Source: Candidatus Methanodesulfokora washburnensis (GTDB taxonomy: Archaea > Korarchaeota > Korarchaeia > Korarchaeales > Korarchaeaceae). Taken from it: a stretch of 52,380 nucleotides of DNA. Below are positions 8,519 through 18,078 of this stretch, piece after piece. Position 1 is the first letter of the stretch. The number at the start of each line of letters is the position of its first letter. The position numbers and the translations under genes were made by a program. Location: contig NZ_RCOS01000027.1 in assembly GCF_003947435.1 (NCBI RefSeq), positions 1 to 52,380 of the forward strand, written 5' to 3'. The notes under the pieces are model-generated. The model worked only from the letters and a program-made list of their open reading frames with translations, did not search any database and was not told the origin of the DNA.

Positions 8519-9868
8519 ATGGAAGAAGTTCCTAAGATAGTTGTGACTCCTCCGGGCCCTAATGCGAGAAGATTGCTGAGAAGAGACGAAAAAGTAATAT
8601 CTCCCTCTTATGTCAGGTTCTATCCTCTTGTAGTGGACAGAGCTGAGGGCTCTCTTATATATGATGTTGATGGAAACATATACATCGACCTTAATGCAGG
8701 TATATGCGTTATGAACGTGGGACATGGGCATCCAAAGGTAATAGAAGCTGCCAAGAAGCAGATGGAAAAGCTGGTTCACTACTCAAACACAGATTTCTAC
8801 TATGAACCCTCTATATCTCTGGCTGAGAAGCTTGTGAAGATAGCACCAGGAAACTCCTCAAAGAAGGTTTACTATGGAAATAGCGGAGCTGAAGCTATAG
8901 AAGCTTCTATAAAGCTAGCGAGATGGTATAAGAGGAGGCAGTACATTATAGCCTTCATAGGAGCATTTCATGGAAGAACTTACGGTGCAATGAGCTTGAC
9001 TGCAAGCAAGCCTGTTCAAAGGAAGTATTTCGGTCCCTTAGTCCCAGGCGTGATACATGTTCCATATCCTTATGTATATAGATGCCCATTTGGCTCAAAA
9101 GATGACCCTGAGGAATGCTCTCAGAGGACTTTAGCTTTCATAGAGGATTGGGTGTTAAAAAGGTACGTTCCACCGGAGGAGGTAGCAGCAATAGTTTTCG
9201 AGCCCATACAAGGGGAGGGAGGATACGTAGTCCCTCCGGATAGCTTCATACCTGGCCTTAAGAAAATTGCGGACGAGCACGATATCCTCCTTATAGACGA
9301 CGAAGTTCAAGCTGGCATGGGAAGGACCGGGAAGTGGTGGGCGATAGAACACTTTGGTGTTGAGCCCGATATAATGGCCTCAGCCAAGGCTCTAGGGGCT
9401 GGTTTTCCGCTTGGAGCTATGATAGCTAAGGAGAAGATAATGGTGTGGGAGGGCGGATCTCACGCATCCACATTCGGAGGAAACCCAGTCTCTTGCGCTG
9501 CTGGTTTGGCAGCAATAGAGGTTATAGAAAAGGAAGGCTTGTTGGAGAGAGCTAAGAACTTGGGAGAGAAGGTAATGAAGAGACTCAATGAATTAAAGGA
9601 GAGGAGCAAAATAGTAGGTGATGTAAGAGGAAAGGGTCTGATGATAGGGGTTGAGCTTGTAAAGGACAAAAGAACAAGAGAACCTGGAATAGAAGAGGCA
9701 AATGAGGTCATGATAAGATCATGGAAGGCTGGAGTTGCCATAATAACTGCTGGGAGGAATGTGCTGAGAATAGCTCCTCCGCTGAACATACCAGAGGAGT
9801 ACCTTGATAGGGCTATTGACATAGTGGAGAGCAAGATAAAGGAGGTCGAGTCCCTCTTCTCAACTTAA
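8519..9868 (+). CDS. Class III aminotransferase (GabT-like or broad-range amino acid racemase)
   Basis: The 449-residue PLP enzyme has the class III motifs: NSGAEAIEAS (phosphate site), GAFHGRTYGAMSLT, the acidic pair in LIDDEVQAG (D260/D261) that contacts the pyridine nitrogen, and the Schiff-base lysine K290 in ASAKALGAGFPLGA. Length and N-terminal PPGPNARRLLRRD match archaeal proteins annotated as 4-aminobutyrate aminotransferase. Some thermococcal members of this group are amino acid racemases, so the substrate is uncertain. A strong ribosome binding site AGGTGGTG (8509-8516) precedes the ATG. Confidence 0.88.
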   Translation: MEEVPKIVVTPPGPNARRLLRRDEKVISPSYVRFYPLVVDRAEGSLIYDVDGNIYIDLNAGICVMNVGHGHPKVIEAAKKQMEKLVHYSNTDFYYEPSISLAEKLVKIAPGNSSKKVYYGNSGAEAIEASIKLARWYKRRQYIIAFIGAFHGRTYGAMSLTASKPVQRKYFGPLVPGVIHVPYPYVYRCPFGSKDDPEECSQRTLAFIEDWVLKRYVPPEEVAAIVFEPIQGEGGYVVPPDSFIPGLKKIADEHDILLIDDEVQAGMGRTGKWWAIEHFGVEPDIMASAKALGAGFPLGAMIAKEKIMVWEGGSHASTFGGNPVSCAAGLAAIEVIEKEGLLERAKNLGEKVMKRLNELKERSKIVGDVRGKGLMIGVELVKDKRTREPGIEEANEVMIRSWKAGVAIITAGRNVLRIAPPLNIPEEYLDRAIDIVESKIKEVESLFST

Positions 9869-9936
9869 TTTTTTATAAAACAGTGGTTAGCCTTGGGTCG
9901 AAATATCTTTTTAATCAATGAAGGGGATTTAATGTG

Positions 9937-10194
9937 ATGAAGTCGATAATCCCCCTTCTGCTTCTCTTGCTCTCCCCTCTGCTTGTAATGGCTGAAAATC
10001 AGGCAGTTCCAATATCGGTTCTTGTTATTCCTTTAGTGGATCCACCAGCTCCTGCTCAGCCAGTTTATCAGAAAGAGAATGTTTCTAAGACAAATAAACT
10101 TCCGCTTATCACAATAGCCTTTGAGGCAAAACTCTATAGAATGCTCCTAAGGGAATACACGGGGGCGTTTGGCTCCCGACCTATCCCCATATAA
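9937..10194 (+). CDS. Small secreted protein, unknown
   Basis: About 85 residues with a clear signal peptide (Lys near the N-terminus, then a long Leu/Ile run, then VMAENQA as a probable cleavage site), followed by a Pro-rich stretch and a short amphipathic tail. A purine-rich AAGGGGAT lies upstream; the start may be this ATG or the GTG three nt before. No family is recognised. It lies between an aminotransferase and a second small gene, on the same strand. Confidence 0.5.
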   Translation: MKSIIPLLLLLLSPLLVMAENQAVPISVLVIPLVDPPAPAQPVYQKENVSKTNKLPLITIAFEAKLYRMLLREYTGAFGSRPIPI

Positions 10195-10228
10195 TCTTTT
10201 TTATTCTAACATATCTAGAGGTGTCGCT

Positions 10229-10456
10229 ATGCAGGATCTCGATGAAATAAAGGGATATCTGCTGTCAAAGGGTTATGTCGCGAGGAATGTGGATGATCGC
10301 ATAGAGCTGATAAAAGGGGAAAAGAAGGTTATAATATACAGAAGATTTCCTGCTATCCTCCTATTAGAGGGAGTTGAAAGACATGTAAAAGGGCTTGGAA
10401 TATTGAGTCTAGAAGGTCTAGAAAAGATTAAAAAAGCAATAGAAGAGTCTCCTTAG
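10229..10456 (+). CDS. Small hypothetical protein (75 aa)
   Basis: The ATG at 10229 is preferred because AGAGGTG lies just upstream. The frame is open back to 10169, but that extension has no ribosome binding site and overlaps the preceding small gene. The product is a compact mixed alpha/beta protein (MQDLDEIKGYLLSKG, later RRFPAILLLEG) without membrane segments or cysteines. I do not recognise it. Confidence 0.55.
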   Translation: MQDLDEIKGYLLSKGYVARNVDDRIELIKGEKKVIIYRRFPAILLLEGVERHVKGLGILSLEGLEKIKKAIEESP

Positions 10457-10525
10457 CCTTTTTGTCTTCTTGATAAACCGAAAAACTTATATTTTGCGAT
10501 GGTAAAACTTGGTCTAGGTGGTGGC

Positions 10526-11605
10526 ATGAGCAAGGTAAAAGTGGCTTTGGCTGGAGTGGGAAACGTGGCATCAGCCATAGTGCAGGGAGTGTTCAAGTAC
10601 AAGGATTCTCCTGATGATATCCCAATTCCTGGATTAATGCACACTAGATTTGGTCCCTATCATATAGGAGACATAGAGTTTGTGGCTGCTTTTGATGTGG
10701 ACAAAAGAAAAGTCGGAAAGGATCTTAGTGAGGCTATTTTCTCCCCTCCAAACGTTCTTCCGAAGTTTTCTGATGTTCCAAAGCTTGGAGTCGAGGTTCT
10801 TAAAGGTCCTGTACTGGATGGGGTAGCTGAGCACATGAGGGATTTCAGATATGGAGAGGGCTTTATAGTCGATGAATCGCAGAAAAGTGTTGATGTTGCA
10901 GAGGTATTGAGGGAAGTGAAAGCTGATGTGCTTGTGAACATTATACCAGTCGGCTCCAGAGAGGCCACTAGAGCATATGCTGAGGCATGCATAAATGCTG
11001 GAACAGGGCTTGTCAATGGAATACCAGAGTTTATAGTGAGTGACAAGGAATGGGGGGAGAAATTCAGGAGAGCGGGTCTGCCTGCTGCAGGTGACGACTT
11101 TAAGAGCCAGTTGGGAGCAACAATACTTCATAGGACTATAGCAAACTTGGTTGTTGAGAGAGGACTGAAGATATACGATACATATCAGCTTAATATAGGA
11201 GGTGACATGGACTTCCTCAACATGATAGAGGAGAGCAGGCTGCATTCTAAAAGGATAAGCAAAACTGAAGCTGTGACAAGCTTAATACCATATGAGACAA
11301 GGACTAGGATAGGACCTAGTGATTATGTTCCATTTCTAGGAAACAGAAAAATAATGTATATGTGGATGGAATTCGAACAATTTGGGGGGTTTAGAGCAAG
11401 CATAGATGTAAAACTGAGTGTTATGGATGCTCCTAATGCTGCAGGGGTAGCTGTAGATGCCATAAGGGCTGTAAAACTTGCTATGGACAGAGGAATATCT
11501 GGACCTTTAGTGGAGATAAGTGCATACTTGTTTAAGCATCCTCCTGTTCAGATGCCGGATTATAAAGCTAGGGAGCTAATTGAGAAATTTATAAAAGGAC
11601 AATAA
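10526..11605 (+). CDS. ino1: myo-Inositol-1-phosphate synthase (archaeal type)
   Basis: The protein (359 residues from this ATG) forms inositol-1-phosphate from glucose-6-phosphate using NAD. It has the Rossmann start KVALAGVGNVASAIVQG, the internal VLVNIIPVGS strand, and the active-site segment GDDFKSQLGATILHR with SLIPYETRTRIGPSDYVP further on, all as in archaeal/actinobacterial short MIPS. The frame is open from 10499, but GGTGGTGG directly precedes this ATG, so the first nine codons are excluded. Inositol-1-phosphate feeds archaetidylinositol lipids and, in hyperthermophiles, di-myo-inositol phosphate. A CDP-alcohol phosphatidyltransferase that could use it is encoded at 43584-44252. Confidence 0.9.
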   Translation: MSKVKVALAGVGNVASAIVQGVFKYKDSPDDIPIPGLMHTRFGPYHIGDIEFVAAFDVDKRKVGKDLSEAIFSPPNVLPKFSDVPKLGVEVLKGPVLDGVAEHMRDFRYGEGFIVDESQKSVDVAEVLREVKADVLVNIIPVGSREATRAYAEACINAGTGLVNGIPEFIVSDKEWGEKFRRAGLPAAGDDFKSQLGATILHRTIANLVVERGLKIYDTYQLNIGGDMDFLNMIEESRLHSKRISKTEAVTSLIPYETRTRIGPSDYVPFLGNRKIMYMWMEFEQFGGFRASIDVKLSVMDAPNAAGVAVDAIRAVKLAMDRGISGPLVEISAYLFKHPPVQMPDYKARELIEKFIKGQ

Positions 11606-11653
11606 GTATTATTTTTTAAATAAACTTTTTTTCCTTTCCATCTGCAAAGCTCT

Positions 11654-12190
11654 ATGCTCTCCGATAGAGACCTTATGGAATATATAAAACTGGGTTGGCT
11701 CAAGATAAATCCCCTTTACGAGGACTCTATTCAGCAAAATGGAGTAGACATGAGAATAGGAGAGGAGATAGCTCTTCCTAAGCAGGGTGGCATATATGAT
11801 ATAAAAAGCAGCAAGGCAGAGGATTTCTTCTCTGTAAAAAGGATACCGGATGAGGGGATAGTCATAGAGCCTATGACATCCTTTCTACTCCACACGGAGG
11901 AGAGAATAACGCTTCCACCTGATGTAATGGCAATATGTGGAATAAGAAGCACTATAGCTAGGATGGGCTTCATAGCTCCGGTGACGTATGTGGATGCAGG
12001 CTTTGATGGACAGCTGACTATAGAGCTCTTCTGGTCAAAAAACTACCCTGTTAGAATCTACAAGGGGATAAGGTTTCTGCATGTCGTATTTTCAAAGACA
12101 ACAGGTGTTGTTCTCAGGCCATATACGGGAGTTTATCAAGGCCAGAGCGGAGTAAGACTTCCTAAACCTCTAGGAGATGAGAAAAAATGA
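11654..12190 (+). CDS. dcd: dCTP deaminase
   Basis: The 178-residue trimeric deaminase of the dUTPase fold makes dUTP from dCTP. CGIRSTIARMGF is the conserved RSxxxR segment and VDAGFDGQLTIELF contains the catalytic Glu. YQGQSGVRLP near the C-terminus is the closing lid found in Dcd. A bifunctional DCD-DUT cannot be excluded from sequence alone. The ATG has no strong ribosome binding site, and a TTTAAATAA-like TATA box about 30 nt upstream suggests a near-leaderless mRNA. Its stop overlaps the thyX start (ATGA), forming a dcd-thyX unit that supplies dTMP. Confidence 0.9.
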   Translation: MLSDRDLMEYIKLGWLKINPLYEDSIQQNGVDMRIGEEIALPKQGGIYDIKSSKAEDFFSVKRIPDEGIVIEPMTSFLLHTEERITLPPDVMAICGIRSTIARMGFIAPVTYVDAGFDGQLTIELFWSKNYPVRIYKGIRFLHVVFSKTTGVVLRPYTGVYQGQSGVRLPKPLGDEKK

Positions 12191-13068
12191 GGGATCCGGA
12201 CACAATAATATCTGTTTGCGCCAGGATATCCAGATCAAAAAAACCAATTAAGGATATATTGATGGAGGTGAACCCTGAATACGAGGAGAAGTTGCTAGAA
12301 AGCCTGTTTACAATGGGACATTTGAGCGTATTTGAACATGGTAGATTTCTGGTGAGAAAGGAGTTCTCCGATAGGTACATCCGCATGCTTGCTAAGTATA
12401 GATATCTTGACTGGCATGAGGAATCAAAAGAAATTATAATTTCTGGAAATATGAGGACAGCCATAGAAATGGCTGCTGATCCAGATTATAGGGATGTTGC
12501 TTTGGAGTTTTTATCAATATCAAGATTTCTCTCCAGAAAATTTGGTGTTGAATACAGAGGAGTAAGAGAACCAATGTTCCTTAAGAGTTACTCATCCCCT
12601 CTGGGAATAAAGCTCTCTGTGATAGACTTCCTTAAAGCCCCTGGAGATCTCTCCTCCATGACATTTATTGCCGAGGGAATATCTAGGGTCACCTCTCATC
12701 AGCTAGTGAGGCATAGATCCATGAGCTTCACACAGCAGAGCCAGAGATTTGTTGATGTATCCAATTTAGACTTTATAAAACCACCTTCTGTGGAGGGAAA
12801 GGCAGCAGAACTATACTTTGAGATGATAGATAGATCATTAAGCGCTTACAGAAAGCTTGTTGAGATGGGAATAAACAAGGAGGATGCAAGATACATAATT
12901 CCTCAGGCAATATCAACAAGAATAGCGGTTACAGCAACAGTTTCATCCCTTAAGAATTTCTTCAAGCTTAGATTGGATAAATCAGCTCAATGGGAAATTA
13001 GAGAACTTGCTAGCCTCGTCTTAAAAGCTGCAGAAGAGCTCTCTCTAATGCAGCATACGAGTAAGTAG
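12187..13068 (+). CDS. thyX: Flavin-dependent thymidylate synthase ThyX
   Basis: ThyX methylates dUMP using FAD, NADPH and methylene-tetrahydrofolate. MGHLSVFEH (residues 43-51) is the first conserved motif and the ThyX signature RHRX7S is at 175-185 (RHRSMSFTQQS), preceded by SRVTSHQLV. At 293 residues it is longer than typical bacterial ThyX (about 220-250), with extra residues in the middle region. It is translationally coupled to dcd by a 4-nt overlap. The last 59 bp overlap the convergent Yip1-like gene. Confidence 0.93.
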   Translation: MRDPDTIISVCARISRSKKPIKDILMEVNPEYEEKLLESLFTMGHLSVFEHGRFLVRKEFSDRYIRMLAKYRYLDWHEESKEIIISGNMRTAIEMAADPDYRDVALEFLSISRFLSRKFGVEYRGVREPMFLKSYSSPLGIKLSVIDFLKAPGDLSSMTFIAEGISRVTSHQLVRHRSMSFTQQSQRFVDVSNLDFIKPPSVEGKAAELYFEMIDRSLSAYRKLVEMGINKEDARYIIPQAISTRIAVTATVSSLKNFFKLRLDKSAQWEIRELASLVLKAAEELSLMQHTSK

Positions 13069-13699
13069 CTATCACAGAGGCAACAACTGCTATTGTGATC
13101 AAAGAGGTAAATCCAGCCGTCACGGAGTAGAGCCAAGGTTTATCTTTTCCTAATGATATCTTTATAAATAGATTAGTTAAATAAATACACCATAGTAAAG
13201 AGGCTATTATAATTATAATTCCTATTAGAAAAGTTGGGCTTTCGATGAACTCAAAAACCGGTGAAATAATTCTCGGTAGATCCTCGACAGTAGATCCAGC
13301 TGGTATCTCCACAGCCTTTCCCGGTGATGCTAGTATAAAAGGCACGGATAAAATCTCCCCAAGTGGTACAGGTGTCATAGACAGTCCTATTCCAGATAGA
13401 ATTCTAGGAAGTTCCTCACTTTTACTCCTGCATGCTAGGAGAAAAACCAATAATGAGTCCAAGATCCAGAATACGAGTGGAAAGATTGATAACAGCAAAG
13501 AAGCAAACCATAAATTCCAAGCAAGGGATTCTGAGGGTATTATCCAGGATATCCTAGTTCTGATAACTTCTGCAGTTATATAAGTTGTTATAGTGACGAT
13601 AACCACAGACCGAAGGCCAGATATCCTCTTCTCATCAAAAAGCATCTCTCTAAACAAAGTGCTCGGCGAAATGATTGCCTTCTTTATATCTTCTAACAA
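13010..13699 (-). CDS. Yip1-like multispanning membrane protein
   Basis: About 230 residues with five to six hydrophobic helices. The N-terminal soluble segment LLEDIKKAIISPSTLFREM resembles the start of archaeal Yip1-domain proteins, as does the TM spacing with polar loops containing P and G. Function unknown. AGGTGG at about 13704-13709 positions the TTG at 13699 well; a GTG at 13708 would extend it by three residues. It follows ABCE1 on the same strand by only a few nucleotides and overlaps thyX by 59 bp at the 3' end. Confidence 0.65.
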   Translation of the reverse strand: MLEDIKKAIISPSTLFREMLFDEKRISGLRSVVIVTITTYITAEVIRTRISWIIPSESLAWNLWFASLLLSIFPLVFWILDSLLVFLLACRSKSEELPRILSGIGLSMTPVPLGEILSVPFILASPGKAVEIPAGSTVEDLPRIISPVFEFIESPTFLIGIIIIIASLLWCIYLTNLFIKISLGKDKPWLYSVTAGFTSLITIAVVASVIATYSYAALERALLQLLRRG

Positions 13700-13710
13700 A
13701 TAAACCACCT

Positions 13711-15483
13711 TTATATATAATATCTTCCAGTTTTTCGAGCGAGTTCATCTAACTTAGAGCCGGGCTTATTGGCCCTAGGTCTACCTGTCTCCGGATCTCT
13801 TCTAAAAGTTATATCGACATCCTTTAAGAACCTATTCATTCCATCTACTACGCTCATCGGACCAATTGTCTTCCCCTCTAAACCAGGGACTCCCTCAAAC
13901 AGTATTATCCTGTCTGCAATACTCTCCATCATTATTAAGTCATGTTCCACGACAAAAGCTGCTTTCTTCTTGCCCTCTATTGTTCTCTTTATTGCTTTTG
14001 CTGCTGCTAATCTCATCTCTACATCCAAGAATGCGCTGGGCTCATCTATCAGGTATATATCGGCGTCTCTACCCAGACATACCGTTATCATTACCCTCTG
14101 TAGCTCCCCTGAGCTGAGGTCTCTCAAGTTCTTCTCCATCAACATATCCACTCTGAGCCTGCTCACCACCTCAGAGTTGAAGTAGTTCGATTTAAGGGAA
14201 TCTGGTATATTTTTAATTAGAAAATTCCGGACATTATCATCCGAATCCACTCTGAGGTACTGCTCCTTATATGATATCCTCAAACCAGATGTCGGAGTTT
14301 CTCCCTCATCTGGCTTTATCTCTCCAGCAAGCATCCTCATAAAGGTCGTCTTTCCTATCCCATTGGGACCAGCAGCAACTAGTATCTCTCCCTCCCGTAT
14401 ATCTCCTGGGTTTATCTCTATGCTGAATCCATTGAAACTCTTTTTCATCTTTCCATATGACATAAGAACTGCTGTTTCCTGTTTTATTTGAGATCTAGAG
14501 AGGATTTTTATCTGTTCATCTCTGAATCTAACGTTATCATCCGGAAGGTATCCGTCAAGGAATATGTTTATGCCCTCCTTGGTGGAGTGAGGCAGACTTA
14601 CCACACCGTAGACGGAGGGGATTCCATACATCACATGAATGTAATCACTTAGATAGTCGAGCACAGCAAGGTCGTGTTCTACGACAATAACTGCTCTATT
14701 ATGAGATACGAGTCTTCTCAAAAGCACCGACATTCTGAACCTCTGATAGACATCCAAATAGTTTGATGGTTCATCCACAACATACACATCTCCCTCCCTA
14801 CAGTAGAGGGCAGTCACAGCCACAAGTTGCAGTTCTCCTCCACTCAATTCATCCAGCCTTCTTGACATTATCTTCTCTAGTTCTAATAGCTCTTTTGCCT
14901 CATTTAGAACACCTCTTTCATCTATACTGTTCAACAGATCCTTTACTGTTCCTTTGGCTATCCTTGGAATTAAGTCTATTCTCTCAGGCTTCCTTATAAT
15001 TTTTATTTTTTTATTCAATATTTTCTCAAAATAATCCTTAAGGGCAGATCCTCGGAATCTCTCCAATATCTCGTCCCAGCTCAGCTCCCTTTGCCTTCCT
15101 AGATTTGGTTTTAACTCTCCTGACAGGATCTTCAGGGCTGTAGATTTTCCAACACCATTTTGTCCTACAATTCCTACAATAGATCCGAACCTAACCAGAG
15201 GTATTCTGTACAGAACGAAACCGTTGGGCCCATATCTGTGAATTTCCTCTCCTTCCACCGGTGCTGGTAGGTTAACTACACTTATAGCGCTAAATGGACA
15301 CTTTCTCACGCATATTCCGCATCCCGTACAGAGCTCCTCATCTATCAGCAGGAGATCATTTTCCAATCTTACAGTCTCCTTGTACCCCATTCTCACCTGT
15401 GGACAGTACTTTATGCACTCTTCTCCGCATTTTCTCGGGTTGCATCTCTCCCTATCCACGACAGCTATTCTTCTTCGCATCAC
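13711..15483 (-). CDS. abce1: ABCE1/Rli1 ribosome-recycling ATPase
   Basis: The 590-residue twin-ATPase splits ribosomal subunits after termination, with aRF1/aPelota. N-terminal Fe-S domain: CNPRKCGEECIKYCP and CTGCGICVRKCP bind two [4Fe-4S] clusters. NBD1 has GQNGVGKST, signature LSGGELQ and Walker B VYVVDEPSNYLD; NBD2 has GPNGIGKTT, LSSGELQ and IYLIDEPSAFLD. Both H-loops (VVEHDL) are present. Length and domain order are normal. The Yip1-like gene follows on the same strand. Confidence 0.97.
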   Translation of the reverse strand: MMRRRIAVVDRERCNPRKCGEECIKYCPQVRMGYKETVRLENDLLLIDEELCTGCGICVRKCPFSAISVVNLPAPVEGEEIHRYGPNGFVLYRIPLVRFGSIVGIVGQNGVGKSTALKILSGELKPNLGRQRELSWDEILERFRGSALKDYFEKILNKKIKIIRKPERIDLIPRIAKGTVKDLLNSIDERGVLNEAKELLELEKIMSRRLDELSGGELQLVAVTALYCREGDVYVVDEPSNYLDVYQRFRMSVLLRRLVSHNRAVIVVEHDLAVLDYLSDYIHVMYGIPSVYGVVSLPHSTKEGINIFLDGYLPDDNVRFRDEQIKILSRSQIKQETAVLMSYGKMKKSFNGFSIEINPGDIREGEILVAAGPNGIGKTTFMRMLAGEIKPDEGETPTSGLRISYKEQYLRVDSDDNVRNFLIKNIPDSLKSNYFNSEVVSRLRVDMLMEKNLRDLSSGELQRVMITVCLGRDADIYLIDEPSAFLDVEMRLAAAKAIKRTIEGKKKAAFVVEHDLIMMESIADRIILFEGVPGLEGKTIGPMSVVDGMNRFLKDVDITFRRDPETGRPRANKPGSKLDELARKTGRYYI

Positions 15484-15514
15484 TCACACTGCACTTACAC
15501 TACTTAAAACCATT

Positions 15515-16114
15515 CTACCTATCTTTTGCTTCTTTTAATCCAGCATCGAAAGCTCTCAGATTTAGTTCTCTATATCTTGCAGGAGATAGTTCGCTCAAAG
15601 AACTTCTTATCTCATCCTTAGAGAAAGGTAGAACTCCTGCAGTAGATACAGCCCCTAGCATAACGGAGTTAGCCAAGACCGGATCTCCTATCTCAACTGC
15701 AATATCTGTTGCGCTGACAGTAATGATCTTTTTAGCTCCTACTGCTTTTAGATCTGATATTATCTCATCAACATCCGGTACTCTCGCCTTCTCTATATAG
15801 GCAGTCACAGGCGTTATCTCGTGAACATCCATCACAACAGTGGTTCTCTGGTTCACATAATTGGCCTTTCTAAGAGCTTCCAATGGCTCCAGTGCTATTA
15901 GAAGATCGAGAGTTCCCTCGAGAATCAAAGGACTTTGTACATCTTTTCCAATTCTTATCTCTGTATGAATAGATCCATATCTCTGAGACAGTCCGTGAAT
16001 CTCTGTTTGAATGAAGTTAAGGCCTCTTTTCACAGCTGCATGACCCAAAACTCGGCTCATGAAGAGTATACCTTGGCCCCCAACTCCTGCTATAATCACA
16101 TTTAATTCATCCAT
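15515..16114 (-). CDS. iorB: Indolepyruvate:ferredoxin oxidoreductase, beta subunit
   Basis: About 199 residues of the gamma/beta 2-oxoacid oxidoreductase fold: NVIIAGVGGQGILFMSRVLG at the N-terminus, then EIHGLSQRYGSIHTEIRIG, both typical of IorB. The ATG at 16114 is preferred because GGTG lies 6 nt upstream; a GTG at 16123 is also in frame and overlaps the iorA stop. It pairs with IorA to oxidise aryl 2-oxoacids from aromatic amino acid transamination to aryl-acetyl-CoA, reducing ferredoxin. Confidence 0.93.
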   Translation of the reverse strand: MDELNVIIAGVGGQGILFMSRVLGHAAVKRGLNFIQTEIHGLSQRYGSIHTEIRIGKDVQSPLILEGTLDLLIALEPLEALRKANYVNQRTTVVMDVHEITPVTAYIEKARVPDVDEIISDLKAVGAKKIITVSATDIAVEIGDPVLANSVMLGAVSTAGVLPFSKDEIRSSLSELSPARYRELNLRAFDAGLKEAKDR

Positions 16115-16115
16115 T

Positions 16116-18014
16116 TTAAACACCTATCCCCTCCTTAAACCAGTTTACGGAACCCTCAGATGGAACTATTGCATTGTAAGGACAGACAGTAACACAGGCA
16201 CCACATCCGAAACACACGGCAGGGTCTATTCTGACCTTTTCTCCAGTGTCAACAAATGCCGGGCATGCGAATGTATTTATGCAGACCCTGCAGTAAGTGC
16301 ATTTCTCCGGATCAACTCTGTATGGAACTATTTTTCCCTTCTGCCTGAGTTTTCTTACAGTCAAGAGGGCGCACTCCCTTCTTGCTATTATGACAGAAAC
16401 GCCCTCTCTATTTAGGGAGTCCCTTACAGCTTTTTCCATTCTCTTATGGTCGAATGGATCTATTACCTCAACATGCTCTATTCCAATGGATCTCACAAGC
16501 TTTTCCAAATCTATTTCCTTGGCAGGTCTGCCAGTTGCTGTATAGTTTACCCCCGGATGTGGCTGGTGTCCTGTCATAGCAGTTATTCTGTTATCAAGTA
16601 TCATGAAGACAGCTTTCCTGTTGTGATGGGCAGCCTCAACAAGAGCTGGTATTCCTGCATGAAAGAAAGTAGAATCCCCTATAAAGGCTACTACAGGCTG
16701 TTCTGTAGCTATACTAAACCCATTTGCGAATCCAAACGAGGATCCCATTGCATGACTTACCTTTGCTAAGCTGAAGGGCTTCTGAAAGAGAAGAGCATAG
16801 CAACCTATGTCTCCGAGAACTATTGAATCTGCCTTAACAGCCCTCCTTGTGGCGTATCCGGTGGATCTGTGGGGACATGCAGGGCATAAAGTTGGGCTTC
16901 TTGCAGGGGCCTTTTTTGAAATCTCAGCAGCTATTGGGTTTATTGCCGGAAGGCTCAGATCTATTCCAAAAGCCTTTCTTATGGCTTCTATCACGATTCC
17001 CGGTCTATACTCTCCAGACCATGGTAAATGCCCTGTCTCCCTTCCGTATATCTCCACACTAGGATTTGCATCCTTTGCTATCATTTTGACGTAGGATTCC
17101 ATTATTGGATCCGACTCCTCCACAACAACAACTTTTTTGCAGCTCTTGAGGAATTCAGAGACCATCTTTCTTGGAAATGGATAGGACATTCCTATCTTCA
17201 GTATTTTTATGTTCAAATTAAACCTCCTCAAGGCCTCAGCAGCATAAGAGTAGGAAACACCTGAAGCTATTATGCCGTAATCAGATTCATCTCCGATAAT
17301 TCTGTTGAAATACTCTTTCTCCGATACCTCTTCCTCTATTTTCTTTAGCTTTTCCACAAGCTCTTTATGATGTCTAACCGCTATGTTTCCCACTTGTAGA
17401 TATCTATCAGGCTCATCTGGCTTGAAAAATCCCTTCTTCCTTCTTTCCTGAATCTCTCCTAACTCGACAATTCCTCTTTGGTGGCTGATTCTAGTTGTAG
17501 TCCTTATCATTACCGGTAATTTATACTTTTCAGATATATCGTATGCAACTTTAGTAAAATCCTTTGCTTCCTGCGAGTTCGAGGGTTCAAGAGTGGGTAT
17601 CTTCGCTGCGATAGAGAAATGTCTGCTATCCTGCTCATTCTGGCTGCTGTGTGCTTGGGGATCATCCGCAGCTACTATGACCATGCCACCTACTACTCCT
17701 GCATATGTAAGCGTAAAGATAGCATCCGCAGCCACGTTCATGCCTACATGCTTCATCATGGTGAGGGATCTCAAGCCGGACCAGCTAGCAGCTATTGCTA
17801 TCTCGGCTGCAACTTTCTCATTTATAGCCCAGTCAAAGTATATTCCGAGCTTCTCTGCTACAGACGATATGGCTTCTCCTATTTCTGTGCTAGGTGTTCC
17901 AGGATAAGCAGAAGCTACATCCAATCCTGCTTCTATTGCCCCTCTCGCTATTGCCTCATTCCCAAGAAGTAATGCTTTAGAACCAGGAGGAGCTAATAGC
18001 TCTACCTCCGGCAT
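16116..18014 (-). CDS. iorA: Indolepyruvate:ferredoxin oxidoreductase, alpha subunit
   Basis: The 632-residue subunit begins with the pyrimidine-binding half (AYPGTPSTEIGE), continues with a TPP/Mg site (GDIGCYALLF, then GDSTFFHAGIPALVEA) and ends in two ferredoxin motifs: CTYCRVCINTFACP and CFGCGACVTVCP. GAGGAGG six nt before the ATG at 18014 fixes the start; six extra codons upstream (to 18032) lack a site. iorB follows directly and acdA lies 64 nt upstream, so the three probably form one transcript for 2-oxoacid to acyl-CoA to acid plus ATP. Confidence 0.95.
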   Translation of the reverse strand: MPEVELLAPPGSKALLLGNEAIARGAIEAGLDVASAYPGTPSTEIGEAISSVAEKLGIYFDWAINEKVAAEIAIAASWSGLRSLTMMKHVGMNVAADAIFTLTYAGVVGGMVIVAADDPQAHSSQNEQDSRHFSIAAKIPTLEPSNSQEAKDFTKVAYDISEKYKLPVMIRTTTRISHQRGIVELGEIQERRKKGFFKPDEPDRYLQVGNIAVRHHKELVEKLKKIEEEVSEKEYFNRIIGDESDYGIIASGVSYSYAAEALRRFNLNIKILKIGMSYPFPRKMVSEFLKSCKKVVVVEESDPIMESYVKMIAKDANPSVEIYGRETGHLPWSGEYRPGIVIEAIRKAFGIDLSLPAINPIAAEISKKAPARSPTLCPACPHRSTGYATRRAVKADSIVLGDIGCYALLFQKPFSLAKVSHAMGSSFGFANGFSIATEQPVVAFIGDSTFFHAGIPALVEAAHHNRKAVFMILDNRITAMTGHQPHPGVNYTATGRPAKEIDLEKLVRSIGIEHVEVIDPFDHKRMEKAVRDSLNREGVSVIIARRECALLTVRKLRQKGKIVPYRVDPEKCTYCRVCINTFACPAFVDTGEKVRIDPAVCFGCGACVTVCPYNAIVPSEGSVNWFKEGIGV

Positions 18015-18078
18015 AATTAACCTCCTCTTCATTTTTTTGGTTAATGATTTAAACTTTTCTTCTCAGGGGAAACCAATG

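Noticed and set aside
12187-13068. ThyX active-site Glu-to-Gln as an inactivating change
   Set aside because: FTQQSQR in the RHRX7S motif is, as I recall, common in functional ThyX enzymes, so it is not notable.
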